In this document: one piece after another, positions 10,099 to 21,691 of the stretch
Position numbering within the stretch: the stretch's first letter is position 1
Layout of the letters: the number at the start of each line of letters is the position of its first letter
Origin: Colocasia esculenta
Lineage: Eukaryota; Streptophyta; Magnoliopsida; Alismatales; Araceae
Assembly (NCBI GenBank): GCA_014218235.1
Contig: CM024759.1
Location: forward strand, 10,556,712-10,620,711
Reading direction: 5' to 3'
Length of the DNA stretch: 64,000 bases
Translations under genes and position numbers: made by a program
The notes under the pieces: model-generated
Database searches by the model: none
What the model was told of the DNA's origin: nothing
What the model saw: the letters and a program-made list of their open reading frames with translations, nothing else

Positions 10099-12023
10099 TC
10101 ATAAATTTTGCCCAGCAGGCAGAAGGTCTTGCTCTTCTCTGAGGGATTGAGCGGCTCTCAATGATTGGAGGGTTGTTGACTTCCGTCGGAGTTTCAAGCA
10201 GCAGTGGCAACTCCCTAGGAATATAGCTGAAAGAAAGGGTGAGGAGTGCCACTTGTGGAGTCGGAAGCAACAAAGAGGGGGCTGTGCCCAAAGATTGTAG
10301 AACGTTTGATATGGAGTGGAAAGTTGTATGGCCTGTGGAAGCATAATGGGTATGAAGGGGAAGATTTGCTCGGGTTCGGCTGCCAAGGATGTTGGCGTAA
10401 TGGGAGGTGTAATTATTGGTGCAATGGTAGGTGGGGGCTTAATCATGGAAGGCTTAATGTCAATGTATGGAAATGTAGGAGGTGTAGGTAAATGGCGTAC
10501 GAACATGACCTCGGAAGGTTCATCATCGTAGCACCAAGTGGTTTCTTGGAGGGGTTCGGCGTTGGCAACTTCAGCCCGAGCAACAAGCTGTGATGGAGGT
10601 GGAGGTTGTTGAGGTTGTTATGGTGGAGGTACGGGAATCGGCATGGGAGCCGGAGCAGGCGCAACGTAGGATGCAGGAGCTTCTTCATGAAAAATAGGGG
10701 CGTCGTAGGGCCCAGTTGGAGGTTGCTGAGTCCGAGGGGGACGAATCAGTGGATGCCTAGTTGGCAGCATGTTGTAGTAGATGGGTGTTTGCAGAGGTAC
10801 GCATGGGGTGTATGTTGTATGTTGGTGAGGTGGATGGTGGATGGCGTCCACTGATACGTTCTTTCTCGATTTAATTTGATCAAAACGCTCCACGATCGGG
10901 GAGTCTATTAAATGGGCTTGAATGTAACGTCCCCGCTCATAGAGCTCCTCCATAGAGGTGAATTGATTCATGGCCAGGATGTGTCTGAACTTCGGAGTAG
11001 GGTTTGAAATGATTATTTTAATTTGCTCTGACTCCGAGAGCTCATACTGCAAGCGCGTGGCCATTGACCTCCAACAGTTAGCAAATTGTACAAATTCCTT
11101 GTTGGCCCTCATCTTCTCGGATGCTAGATCCGTGATAGAGAGATAAGGGCTGACACGATCTTTGTATCTTTGAAGGAATTTTTTGTGTAGAGAGCGGAAG
11201 TCTTCTGCCTCACTTGGTTCTAAGGAGTAGAACCATTCGAGCGCAGGGTCGTCAAGAGATTTTCTAAACAAATATGCCAACGTGATGGGATCACGTTGCA
11301 AATGGGAAGACTCATAAAGGAATTATTTGATATGAAGGTAGGGATTATCCATGCCATTGTACAGTCGGTACGTTGGCATCTTCGAAGGATGAATATAAAT
11401 TTGTGGGAGAACCGGCATGGCGGCGACGATGTCACCCGTGGAATTTGAATGCTTGTTTATTTGACTCTCCAGATTATTCAATTTCTAGAGAAGAGCATTT
11501 TGGAGTGGAGTGGGTTGCCGCTGGGCAACTGAGGAAGCACATGGGGGTGGCCTTGAATTAATGGGCCTTCCCAAGGGTTGGTCTGTACGGACTGGAGCAC
11601 GGGAGTGCAAATGGCCAGGGGGCGAGGTGATGGAGAATGTACAGGGGTATGTGGTGAAGTCGCCGGAATATACAAAGGTGGGTGCCTGGGGGACGGAGAA
11701 GGAGAAGGAGAGGGAGAAGGATTCACACCCTCAACTAAAGATTGGATCATATTTAATTGTTGAGGAGTGAGCTGATCCAGTGCATGCAGGACAGTTTGCA
11801 CTGTGGAATCATGGTGGGGGGAAGGCTCTCGCCGGGTTTTGATTGGAGGCATATGTGAGGGGACATCAAATTGGTTAGTGCGCGGTGTGCGCACATAACC
11901 ATAAGAAGTGGAAGGCTATCCCTCATGGTGGTGAGATGGACCGACATAGGACTGGGAAGACTGGGATGCGACATTATCCTCATAGTCCTCATAATAAAAA
12001 TCAGCATGATAATATGAGTCCAT
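10099..12023 (-). pseudogene. Gag of gypsy-like element H
   Basis: Starts at ATG 12023 (MDSYYHADFYYEDYED). A Pro/Ser-rich N-terminal part is followed by a Retrotrans_gag-like domain at about 11390-10900, with YNGMDNP, SLDDPALEWFYSL, FLQRYKDR and ATRLQYELSESEQI. A proline-rich tail follows. The frame is broken by a TAG near 11917, a frameshift between 11480 and 11330, a stop in place of a residue before FLYESSH (about 11322) and a TAA at 10618-10620, after which the same frame stays open to 10099. No zinc knuckle seen. The gag domain is clear; the assignment of the tail is weaker. Confidence 0.75.
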
Positions 12024-12479
12024 TTTTAGCAAGCAAACAAACAAACTAGTTGAACAAGGATTAGTCAAGCAATACGTGGTTCAAACAAGTTGTAATGCTT
12101 AACGCTTGTTTTTAAGGAATTTCATAATTATTTAAATGGATTGAAGAATATTGTGTCACTCTAGGTGAGACCTTAGTTGGGTAGAAGATGTATACTTCGA
12201 GGTACAACTAAGCTCACCCTCACCACGCAATGGGATAGCTAAACCTGGGTCAACGGAAGGGTACCGCCAGTTCGGTCCGCCGTGAGGGAATCCACGGGGT
12301 ACAGAGTCTTATGGGGCTCTTGGCAAAGGTTTCCTAGTCCAATGAGACGGCATGCCCAAAGGAGAGGTTGCCCTTACCAAGAGAGGTGTGTGGAACCTAG
12401 GATATGAGGGAAGGAGGTCCCCCAACCAATGAAAAATATGCCCTGTATGCAGTAGTTATAACAAAAATATGGCAGAAAG

Positions 12480-12935
12480 GGCGTGTTTCTGTCAGTCAGT
12501 CAAATCGCGTCCGGTACAGCGATCACGATTTGGCTGAATCGTGTCCAGTCACCCGGACGCGGATCTGTAAGCCACCGAAGGCTGTCAGAGCCGTGAACAG
12601 GTCCCTGTGGATGGTCAGTGTCAGGCAGAAACGCGTCGGCTCTGGCCGCCGTGACAAGAAATAGAAACGCGTCCGGTATGCCGGCCGCGTTATCAAGTAG
12701 TGAATCGCGTCCTCTGTGTGGGACGCGATTCCAAACAGGCACCCGAGAAGAAAACGGAAAGCAGGGGAAAAAAGCAGTAAAGAAATGCATCGGGCGTAGC
12801 TGCCACGATAACAAGAATGCGTCGGCTAAGGCCGGCGCGACAAGGAAGCTGAACGCATCGGCTTTGGCCACCGCGACAACAAAATGGAATGCATCCGGTG
12901 CAGTGGACACATTCTAAACACGTCCTCTGTGTTGG
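12480..12935. repeat. Hairpin repeat array in the leader of element H
   Basis: Degenerate repeats of the type GAATCGCGTCC, a short spacer, then GGACGCGATTC. The best copy, 12702-12731, is a perfect 11-bp stem with an 8-base loop (TCTGTGTG). Neighbouring copies are imperfect. Related units recur in the LTR part at 27100-27730. Confidence 0.75.
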
Positions 12936-13115
12936 ACGGGATTCCAACAGCCACCTGAGGACAGCAAAACATGCAGGAAATGAGCAGGAAATGTACAAGA
13001 AAAAAATAGAAAATGAAATTAAACACACTGCATGCTTTTAAAGTAAAAAAGGAAAGAAGAGTGCCACGTGGGGCACGGAGGGAGGAGGGTAATCAAAAAT
13101 GAAACGCGAAAAGAA

Positions 13116-13133
13116 GTCCCACCGTGATCGCCA
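13116..13133 (-). other. Probable primer-binding site of element H
   Basis: TGGCGATCACGGTGGGAC on the minus strand, three bases (AAT) inside an LTR-like edge TGTCTACA. The TGG start and the position 1.1 kb upstream of the gag ATG fit a gypsy primer site. I cannot name the tRNA with confidence. Confidence 0.5.
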
Positions 13134-13136
13134 ATT

Positions 13137-13361
13137 TGTAGACACTGCCGAGGGATGAATGTTCGACGACGCATACAAAGAAGGAAATGGAAGGTGAGAA
13201 GAAAGGATCGTGATCGCCAAGTGCACGTGGGCACCGAATGGAGACGCACGACGAGGGGTGCGGAATGGAATGGATGATCGCAAGCATACCTTTTTAGCGG
13301 GGAGATTGCGCGGGGGATGATGTGGGTCCTATCTTCCTCTACGAACACGGCCGGCTGCGGC
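13137..13361 (-). repeat. 5' LTR of element H, U5 end fragment
   Basis: Begins TGTAGACAC on the plus strand (end of the LTR on the minus strand). It is cut by the insertion of element B at 13367 and continues beyond it at 26577. Confidence 0.5.
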
Positions 13362-13366
13362 AGAGG
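13362..13366 (+). repeat. Target-site duplication of element B, left
   Basis: AGAGG directly before the TGTTGGG start of the left LTR, matching AGAGG at 26572-26576 after the right LTR. Confidence 0.93.
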
Positions 13367-13589
13367 TGTTGGGTTTTCATTCTAACATTTATATCAACAT
13401 GTTTTTGATGATGAATAACTTCAATTGAGATTTGATACACTTGACACATGACAAAGAACCCAATGCAATGCTTGATCATTTGTGTATTCAAAATACTTAA
13501 CTTTACATGTTTTATCATGTAGGTACAAATGCACAAAGTCAAGCTCTCTCCAAGAAAGTGAAAAAGATCACAAAAAGCAAAAACAAAGT

Positions 13590-13865
13590 CACCTGTCGAC
13601 AGACACAAAAGAACTGTCGACAGATCTCACAGGTGTGGTCTGCCAGAAGACCCATAGCTCAGGAAGTCTTCATCTGTCGACAGATGGGAAGTCGACTGTC
13701 GACAGATCTCACAGTCCAGAAACCCAGACTTCTGTCGCTTGCACAAAAAAGCATATCTGTTGACAGATGGTCTTCGACTGTCGACAGATCTCACAGAGCT
13801 GAACATCCATACTTCTGTCTTACTGTCTCATGTCGATAGATGGCCAAGACCTGTCGACAGACAGA
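13590..13865. repeat. CTGTCGACAG palindrome cluster in LTR B
   Basis: About eight copies or near-copies of CTGTCGACAG(AT), often followed by CTCACAG, within 275 bp and 80-360 bp upstream of the TATA-like box. The other LTR has the same cluster at 23745-24020. One palindrome degraded here (ATGTCGATAG) is intact there. Confidence 0.93.
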
Positions 13866-13947
13866 GTTCAATTCAAAATACGGAAAGTCTTCAAGTTGCC
13901 ATAGATGGTGTTTCCACATACCACGACTCTCCATATGTAAACACCTC

Positions 13948-13954
13948 TATTTAA
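13948..13954 (+). promoter_or_regulatory. TATA-like box of LTR B
   Basis: TATTTAA in the context CCTCTATTTAAGC, downstream of the palindrome cluster and upstream of the presumed R/U5. Position fits the LTR promoter. Confidence 0.5.
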
Positions 13955-14680
13955 GCATCTTTTTGAAGACAATCACGAACACAAGCAGCCTCCAAGCAAG
14001 AACCCTAAAAACCTTCTCCAGAAAAGTCTTGCACTGCTGCTCTGCTTCTACCTGCTGCCCAGATTCAACAAGAGAAGTCTTCCGTGCAGCGGTGAAGTCT
14101 GAAGGTCGTGGATTCAAGCCTCTCCATCAACTTCTAATCATCAAGACGAAGCTTGAAGTCTACCCAGACATTCATCAGAAGAGTTTTCAATTGGATTTGA
14201 TTCTCAAACTCTTCTCTATTTTACTTTTATCCATACGTGTGTGTGTGTGGTGTGTTTTAAGCAGTCCTTGTGCTTGATACACGTGTGTGTGTTGTTCTGA
14301 TCGTGGTTACACATCAGAGAACACGTGTGTGTGAGTTGTAGTTCCTGAACTAGCTCATAAGCAGATTGCTCTGCGTGTGTGTGTGGCCCGTGGATGTAGG
14401 ATACACGAGTTGTGTATTCCGAACCACGTAAATCGTTGTGTCTCTTGGTTTGAACGATTCTACGTTAGATGTTTGGTAGGCACGGTGCATTTACACACGT
14501 CTAATCATCTGCTTGATATCTATCATCGAATCACACACATCCACACTAAGTTTAGTCCTTGCCATAATTTCTAGTGATTTGTATCTTATCGAAAAGAAGG
14601 CGTCAAGTATTCTTAATAGACAGTAATCTATTCAACCCCCCTTCTAGATTACCATATAGGGAATTCCGCAACACTTCAAT

Positions 14681-14692
14681 TGGTATCAGAGC
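14681..14692 (+). other. Primer-binding site, initiator tRNA-Met (element B)
   Basis: TGGTATCAGAGC two bases after the end of the 5' LTR. Confidence 0.95.
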
Positions 14693-14752
14693 AAGGTTTC
14701 TCTGTTTACTGTCGTATCTATTTGATCTTACGATCAGGAGATCCTTGATCTT

Positions 14753-16744
14753 ATGGATTCTAGTAAGGGGTATATGGCCGAGGGACATTCAGTCACTAGG
14801 CCACCCTTCTTTGATGGCACTGACTATCCCTATTGGAAAAACCGCATGCAGGTGTTTCTACGTGCACAAAACTTTGAACTGTGGAAGATAGTCAGAACAG
14901 GACCATATGAATTGCCTCAAGACGAAGATACATGGACTAAAGATCAGATTGCCAAAGGGACTCTCAACTGGAGCGCCCTCAACATGATGCAGTGCGCGGT
15001 CCATCCAAAAGAATACTCGAGGGTCTCCACATGCACCTCAGCTAAGGAGATGTGGGACAAGCTCGAGTTAATATATGAAGGTACGTCTGAGGTGAGAGAA
15101 TCTAAGGTAAGCATGCTAGTCTCAGAATATGAAATGTTTAAGATGAATCATGATGAGACAATATCTGATATGTTTGCTAGATTCATGGTTCTGATAAATG
15201 GACTAAAAGGTCTTAAAAAGGAATACTCAGACAATGATTTGGTGAGGAAGATAATTCGGTCTCTTCCATCCTCATGGAACACCAAAGTCACTGTCATTGA
15301 GGACTCCAAGAATCTTTCAACCATGAAGTTGGATGAATTGATTGGTTCTCTCATGACCTATGAGTTGAATGTGAAAAGAAAGGAGACTGAAGAGAACCCA
15401 AGGAAGTCCATTGCTTTGAAAGCTTCCAAGAAAGTCTCTTCAGATTCCAAAAGGAGTACTCAACAGGAAAGTATTGAGTCTGATTCCTCCAGTGATAGTG
15501 AGAATGACGAGATGGCCATGCTCACTAGACAATTTAAGAAGTTTCTCAAATTCAAGAAAAGAGGTTCAGGAAACTCAAAACCGTTCCAAAAGGGTACCAA
15601 CAAAATTGATTCAACTAACAAAAAATCTGATGTGGTTTGTTATGAGTGCAAGAAGCAGGGGCACATGAGAGGAGAATGCCCCGAGCTTAAGAAGAAATTG
15701 AAAAAAGACAAATTCACGTTCAAGAAAGCCAAAGCAATGTTGGCTTCATGGAGCGATGAAGATGAGGACAGTCAAGCCACCTCGGAAGATGAAGAGATTC
15801 AGTGTCTCATGGCGAAGAGTGACGATTCAACCGAGGTAAATTCTTCCTTCGAGCATTTTTCTATTGATGAATGGGAAGAGGCTTATACTGTCCTATTTGA
15901 AAATTTTTGTGAATTTAAGTCTGAAAACAAAGCACTTAAGAAGAAAATGAATTTCCTTGTTCATGAGTCAAACAACCATGAAGAAATTGAGTCTCTGAAC
16001 AAGGTAATTGAATTGATGAAAATTGATGAACAAGCCCACATGGATGAATTAGATAGCATGAAACTTAAGTATCAAGAAGTTCAAAAGGAAAGAGATGATC
16101 TAATAAACTCTCTTGATATTCTTAAAGGTGAGCATGCTAATCTGAAAGAGAAACTTGAAAAAGCTGAAACAGAACTGAAAGGTAAATCAAAAGATCTAAC
16201 AAGTTTTGTAAAAAGCAAACAGAACTTGGATGCAATCTTAGGTTCAAATGTTTTTGTTGCAAGACATGGGATTGGATTTCAAAATCCAAAGCCAAAGGTA
16301 ATTGGCAAAAATCTGGTGACTGATTTCATTGATCCAACCCCCAGCTCTAGCAAACCAAACCCTTCAAAGAAAAAGAAAAATCAACACAAGGGTAAAAAAC
16401 AGGAACCTAAAGTCAACAAATTTGTTCCTAGTCAAGAGAAGGAATTTGCTACAAGCTCTAAAAAGGGCCGTCCACAAGACAAACAGCAAGTTCCCAAAGC
16501 TAGACTCACCAGAGAACAAAAGGGTAAGATGCCTATGAATGCTTCTAAAAATGTCAAACCCAATGATGTTCCTAAATCATCCTCATGCAAAATCTGTAAA
16601 AAGATCGGGCATAATGAAAAACAATGCTGGAACAATCCAAATAACTTGAAACTCAAACAGATTTGGATACCTAAGCATTTACTGTTTGGCATGAATGATA
16701 CAACGGCACCCAAAGTAATTTGGGTACCAAAACCTCTTGTCTGA
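14753..16744 (+). CDS. Gag polyprotein of element B
   Basis: Intact 663-codon frame starting 60 bp after the primer site. Residues 15-230 are the UBN2-type capsid region (RPPFFDGTDYPYWKNRM, VRKIIRSLPSSW). An acidic, Ser-rich stretch follows, then a zinc knuckle CYECKKQGHMRGEC near residue 300, a long charged coiled-coil region (about 400-510), a Lys-rich basic region and a second zinc knuckle CKICKKIGHNEKQC near residue 620. It would form particles and bind RNA in the cytoplasm. The frame ends WVPKPLV, and protease begins just after in the +1 frame. Confidence 0.93.
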   Translation: MDSSKGYMAEGHSVTRPPFFDGTDYPYWKNRMQVFLRAQNFELWKIVRTGPYELPQDEDTWTKDQIAKGTLNWSALNMMQCAVHPKEYSRVSTCTSAKEMWDKLELIYEGTSEVRESKVSMLVSEYEMFKMNHDETISDMFARFMVLINGLKGLKKEYSDNDLVRKIIRSLPSSWNTKVTVIEDSKNLSTMKLDELIGSLMTYELNVKRKETEENPRKSIALKASKKVSSDSKRSTQQESIESDSSSDSENDEMAMLTRQFKKFLKFKKRGSGNSKPFQKGTNKIDSTNKKSDVVCYECKKQGHMRGECPELKKKLKKDKFTFKKAKAMLASWSDEDEDSQATSEDEEIQCLMAKSDDSTEVNSSFEHFSIDEWEEAYTVLFENFCEFKSENKALKKKMNFLVHESNNHEEIESLNKVIELMKIDEQAHMDELDSMKLKYQEVQKERDDLINSLDILKGEHANLKEKLEKAETELKGKSKDLTSFVKSKQNLDAILGSNVFVARHGIGFQNPKPKVIGKNLVTDFIDPTPSSSKPNPSKKKKNQHKGKKQEPKVNKFVPSQEKEFATSSKKGRPQDKQQVPKARLTREQKGKMPMNASKNVKPNDVPKSSSCKICKKIGHNEKQCWNNPNNLKLKQIWIPKHLLFGMNDTTAPKVIWVPKPLV

Positions 16745-17402
16745 TCCACATGTGCAGGAATGCCTAGCAGCCCACAATCAAAACAAATGGTACCTGGATA
16801 GTGGCTGCTCGAGGCACATGACGGGCGATAAAGAAAAATTCAGTTTGCTCGTGGAAAAAGACGGAGGTCAAGTAATTTTTGGAGGTAACAACAAAGGTCA
16901 GATCATCGGCTCAGGTAAAGTTGGTAAGTTTGCCTCTAACTCGATAGACAATGTCTTACTTGTTGATGGCCTTCATCACAACTTGCTAAGCATAAGTCAA
17001 TTGTGTGATAAAGGTCATAAAATTGTCTTTGAATCCAATTCATGTCAAATTCTTGATAAGGAAACAGGAAGTCTGAAATTTTCTGGAAAAAGATCAAACA
17101 ACATCTACATGATTGATTTAGATAATCCAGAAAATAATGATCTATGTCTTGTAGCAAACAAACAGGATGGGCTTACATTGTGGCATCGTAGGCTCGGTCA
17201 CGCTAGCTATAATGTATTGCACAAGATCATGAGGCTTAAATTGGTGAGTGGTCTTCCTGGCATTTCCTTTAACAAGAATGAAAATTTCTGTGATGCATGT
17301 GCACAGGAAAAACAAACCCGGAAATCCTTCAAATCAAAAGCACCGGTGAGTACTACTAAAGCTTATGAACTGTTGCACATGGACCTATTTGACCTACAAG
17401 AA
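16740..17402 (+). pseudogene. Protease and GAG-pre-integrase of element B
   Basis: Aspartic protease with the active site in WYLDSGCSRHMTGD, then the SISQLCDKG region and the GAG-pre-integrase LWHRRLGH with a CDAC zinc-binding pair. The frame is +1 relative to gag and has no strong own start. It ends early because one G is missing at about 17391 in the integrase start (LHMDLF then GP expected), shifting the frame. Confidence 0.9.
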
Positions 17403-18448
17403 CGTTGAGTCTCAATGGCAAACGATTTGGTTTTGTTATTGTAGACGATTTTTCTAGGTTCACATGGGTGAAATTTCTTGCTCACAAGAATGAAGCACTG
17501 CAAGTTTTTGAAGATTTTTTTAATAAGATTGAGCATGGAAATGTCAACAAAATATGCTCCATCCGCACTGATCACAAGGGAGAATTTGACAACAACTCCT
17601 TTACTGAATTCTGCAGGCTCCATGGGATAGAGCACTTGTTCTCCTCTCCAAGAACTCTAGAACAAAATGGAGTGGTGGAGAGAAAGAACAGAACATTGGT
17701 GGAGATGGCTCGCACGCTTCTGGTCGAGAATCAACTAGCAAGAACCTTTTGGGCAGAAGCAGTAAACACGTCTTGCTACATACTTAATAGAGCCATGGTA
17801 AGACCGGTATTCAAGAAAACCTCCTACGAACTTCTGAAAGGTAAGAAACCCACAATTGGGTATTTCAGAGTTTTTGGCTCAAAAGTGTTCATACATAACA
17901 ATGATAAAAATGATTTGGACAAGTTTAAAGCCAAAAGCGATCAAGGTATTTTTCTTAGATACTCAGAACACTCTAGAGCCTATAGGGTGTTCAATCTTAA
18001 AACAAGAAAAGTGGAAGAAACTCCACATGTTGTATTTGATGAATCTCAAACCAAGTCTAACAATTCTAAACATTGCAGGTTTGAAGATGAAACTGAAGAT
18101 ACAACACTTGGAGAACTACAGAGAAAATCAAATGCAATCTCTATAACAACTGTCAAGACTAAAAGTGGATATCTTCGCAGGTATAATGATGAAGAAGATA
18201 TTCTCCCGTACAACAATTCAGAAGATGTACCTGACAAAGATCCACAAGAGGAAGAACATCAACTTGAACTACCTCAAGCACTTCCTCCTCCAGAACCAAC
18301 TCCTCAAATGCAAGATATTCCAGGCCCTTCAACAGTCATGAATGTGAGGTATTCAAAAGATCATCCTCTTGAGAATGTGATAGGAAATTTAAATGAGTCG
18401 GTTCAAACTAGATCAAAGGTTAATCAAATAGTTGAACAGGACCTTTAG
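17403..18448 (+). pseudogene. Integrase of element B
   Basis: rve-type core with the middle acidic residue in RTDHKGEF and the glutamate in NGVVERKNRT. The first aspartate is in the preceding fragment before the frameshift. The segment FRVFGSKVFIHNN and a long acidic, Pro-containing linker to RT follow. A second small indel near 18440-18450 makes a TAG and separates it from RT. It would integrate cDNA into the nucleus if repaired by recombination, but this copy is broken. Confidence 0.9.
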
Positions 18449-19275
18449 CTTTTGTCTCTCAAGTGGAACCTAAGAATGTTGAAGAAGCCTTAAAAGAAGA
18501 TTCATGGATTGATGCTATGCATGAGGAGCTTGGGAAATTCCAAAGAAATAATGTATGGAGTTTAGTTCCTAAAACCCCTGAAATGTCTGTCATAGGTACA
18601 AGGTGGGTCTTTAGAAACAAACTCAATGAAGAGGGTAAAGTGGTGAGAAACAAGGCTAGACTGGTTGCAAAAGGATATAATCAGGAATTTGGTGTAGACT
18701 TTGAAGAATCTTTTGCACCAGTAGCTAGGCTAGAAGCAGTTAGAATCTTGTTAGCATATGCATGCTCAAACAAATTTAAACTGTATCAAATGGATGTCAA
18801 AACTGCTTTCTTAAATGGCTACATAAAAGAGGAAGTCTACGTTTCTCAACCACCTGGCTTTGAGGATTATGATAAACCACACCATGTATTTAAATTGCAC
18901 AAAGCTCTTTATGGTTTGAAACAGGCACCCCGAGCTTGGTACGACAGGCTGAGCACATTTCTGGTAAGCAAAAACTACTCAAGAGGTAAGGTAGACCAAA
19001 CTCTCTTTACAAAGAAAGTCCGCAATCATATAATTGTTGTTCAAGTCTATGTGGACGACATTATCTTTGGTTCTACTAATCCTTCACTGTGTGAAGAATT
19101 CTCCAAACATATGCACAGTGAATTTGAGATGAGTCTAATGGGGGAGCTTCAATTTTTTCTTGGTTTGCAGGTCAAACAATTGGAAGACGGATTCTTCATC
19201 AACCAAGAAAAATATGTCAAAGAGCTACTGAAAAAGTTTCAGTTTGAAGAAGCTAAACATGCATCAACACCATGA
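18449..19275 (+). pseudogene. Reverse transcriptase of element B
   Basis: RVT_2 domain with ARLVAKGYNQ, AFLNGYIKEEVYV, ALYGLKQAPRAWYDRL and an intact YVDDIIFGS catalytic motif. It ends at a TGA (19273-19275) created by loss of one A before MSTSIKL in the connection to RNase H. Confidence 0.92.
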
Positions 19276-19987
19276 GCACAAGCATTAAGCTAGAAAGTGA
19301 TGTGAAAGGTAAATCAGTAGATGCCAAACAATTTCGAGGTATGATTGGCTCACTCTTTATCTTACTGCAAGTAGACCAGACATCCAGTTCAGTATTTGTC
19401 TTTGTGCTAGATACCAATCTAGTCCAAAGGAAAGCCACTTAATTGCAGTTAAGAGAATTTTCAGATATCTCTCAGGTACGTTTGATTTGGGTCTTTGGTA
19501 TCCAGCAGGTAGTAGCTTTGACTTGGTTTCATATTCTGATGCTGACTATGCTGGATGTAAAATTGACAGGAAAAGCACTAGTGGCTATTGCCAAATCCTT
19601 GGCAGTTGCATGGTTTCGTGGGCATCCAAGAAGCAACATTCGGTTGCACTATCCACTGCAGAGGCAGAATATGTTGCTGCAGGGAGTTGTGCGGCTCAAG
19701 TGTTGTGGATAAAAAGTCAGTTGTGTGACTATAACATTGATATTGGATGCACACCTATCCTATGTGACAACACCAGTGCAATCAACTTATCAAAGAATCT
19801 CATTCAACACTCTAGGACAAAACACATAGAAATCCGTCACCACTTCTTGAGAGATGAGGTAGCCAACAAAAACTTAGAAATCAATTTCATACCCACAGAA
19901 AAACAATTGGCTGACATTTTTACCAAACCTTTAGCTGAAGATAGATTCACCACTTTGAGAAGAGAATTGGGCTTGTGCAAATTGTAG
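19276..19987 (+). pseudogene. RNase H domain of element B
   Basis: Copia RNase H that degrades the RNA strand during reverse transcription. The acidic residues sit in YSDADYAGC, STAEAEYVA and CDNTSAI, and the C-terminus ends EDRFTTLRRELGLCKL. A further one-base deletion near 19356 breaks the frame between RT and this domain. From 19487 it is open to the stop at 19985-19987. Confidence 0.9.
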
Positions 19988-20454
19988 TAAAATTTATCCA
20001 TATACTGAGCATATGTCTCTTGTGTGCACCAACTGTGAGGTATATCAAATAGTGTTTGTGGAAGAACAAGTAAAGCTTGTTTGGAAACTTCCACTATGCG
20101 TAGAGAAAAAATCCTCCGCCACGTATCCATAGTTGACATGCATATAAGGGGTATGTACTCCATATAGGGATGAGTTTTTTTACAATTTGCCCATTCTCCT
20201 CTTCAGTGAAACATTGACAATCTTATCAATCTGTCTTCCTGAAAGCTTGATATGCTCACATGATTGGTCCAGTTGTAATAGTGTGTCTTCAATACTCAAT
20301 TGCTTGTTTTCACATGAGCACACACTATGGGGGAGCAAGTCTAGGTTAGATGTCCTTCATGAAAAGGAGAATCACTCATTCAATGTGTATTTTCAATTCC
20401 CTCACTTGTCATGAACATTTCACTCTTCATTCTAATCTTAAACCAGCTTTGCAC

Positions 20455-20655
20455 AGGCATCTGTCGACAGCTCCCACTACAACTGTCGACAGATCAGGCC
20501 TCACAGAACTCTATTTCTTCTGTCTGTGCAATCTGTCGACAGACGACCACTTATCTGTCGACAGATCTCACAGGTTCTGCTCTGCCCGAACTGGCCTTTC
20601 TTCTGTCTATGTGATCTGTCGACAGGCACTTCTCTAGCTGTCGACAGACACCATC
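20455..20655. repeat. CTGTCGACAG palindrome cluster, internal copy
   Basis: Six copies of CTGTCGACAG (one reads CTGTCGACAGG) in 200 bp, several followed by ATCTCACAG as in the LTR. It lies outside the LTR, downstream of pol. Confidence 0.9.
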
Positions 20656-21691
20656 TCTTCAAGTAATTCATGCCTATTTCACATACTACTTGTTCAGCAG
20701 GTTCATGAACTTTCATTAAGGTGTTTATTGGGTGGATATACATGTTTAACTACCTCATATGTACATGATATTGATGCTATCCCCTAAACCACTATGATTT
20801 GGACATACTACTCATGCTTGGGTTTATGTTACATCATTTTGAAAACATTGAACTATCTTCGAGGATTAACACCTAAACTCCGTTGAATAATTTCCTTTTA
20901 GGCTCACACCATTCTTAGTACCATTGAAAAATCTTATGGTTATTGAACTTTATGTTTTAAACTGAAGGATCATCAGATACGTCTCCTTGATCTTAAGTTT
21001 AGCTAAAATGGAGAAAAGCTACCTATTTCAGAAAAGTATACAACGTCACTTAAAAAAATATTGGGATAAAGGTAGAGCTATGATGGGTCTTGCTGAGTAA
21101 CCGGGGAGACGGGCATCACAAATGTCTGCCCTCGCGTCAAAAACAAAACTCATTATCTCTATACAACGATATAATGGAAACTTCGACTGAGTAACTGGGG
21201 GTACGGGCACTTGTCATGTCTATCCTCATGTCAAAAGATGTGAAGTTATCTTGAATATCACTTTTCCCATTGAATTCTTGTTTTGAAAGCAAAAAAAAAA
21301 AATTGAAATAGTGTGAAGCCTCCACAGTGTCTCAATCTAAAGGTCATGTACTGTCTATGGCTATCCAGAAGTTTAGACATTTATTTCAATCATCATTTGA
21401 TCATCATAAACTTAGGATAGTGTTGGTCTACAATGTCCTTAATCAACCAAGGGTAATGGTGTCCTTTCTCAACGAATGGAAAATGTTCTCTTCATGCTTT
21501 AACTTTAAGTCCCTTGGGTATTATGCTTAAATCATCCAGGTAAGTGGGAGAGCCTTAATGTCCATGAAAATGATAGGTTACAATATGTGTTTACCCATGT
21601 TACACCTTATAAATATGACTCATGTAACCATTGCCCCCATTTCTTTCTTCAAAAGCCACATCAAACATCACTAGCAGAAACTATGTAGGAT

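Larger units (their letters stand above)
7139..13366 (-). mobile_element. Element H: degraded gypsy-like element, left part
   Basis: The minus strand carries a Retrotrans_gag-type coding tract (10099-12023), a 1.1-kb leader and a primer-site-like sequence next to an LTR-like edge at 13137. The LTR is interrupted by element B and continues at 26577. Shared G-box palindromes (GCCACGTGGGGC) and hairpin repeats on both sides of B support one element. No protease, RT or integrase is visible to the left of gag, so it may be a non-autonomous derivative. The left end is not defined and sequence from 7139 may include another element. Confidence 0.6.
13367..14678 (+). repeat. 5' LTR of element B, 1312 bp
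   Basis: From TGTTGGGTTTTC to CAACACTTCA. The end at CTTCA rather than at GCAACA is set by the target duplication, which starts right after CTTCA at the other end. Contains CTGTCGACAG palindromes, a TATA-like box at 13948, a GT-rich stretch (14230-14400) and a C-run motif near its 3' end. Confidence 0.95.

Noticed and set aside
14222..14400. GT-rich stretch as telomere-like or Z-DNA element
   Set aside because: Simple GT microsatellite within the R/U5 part of LTR B, with no telomere unit.
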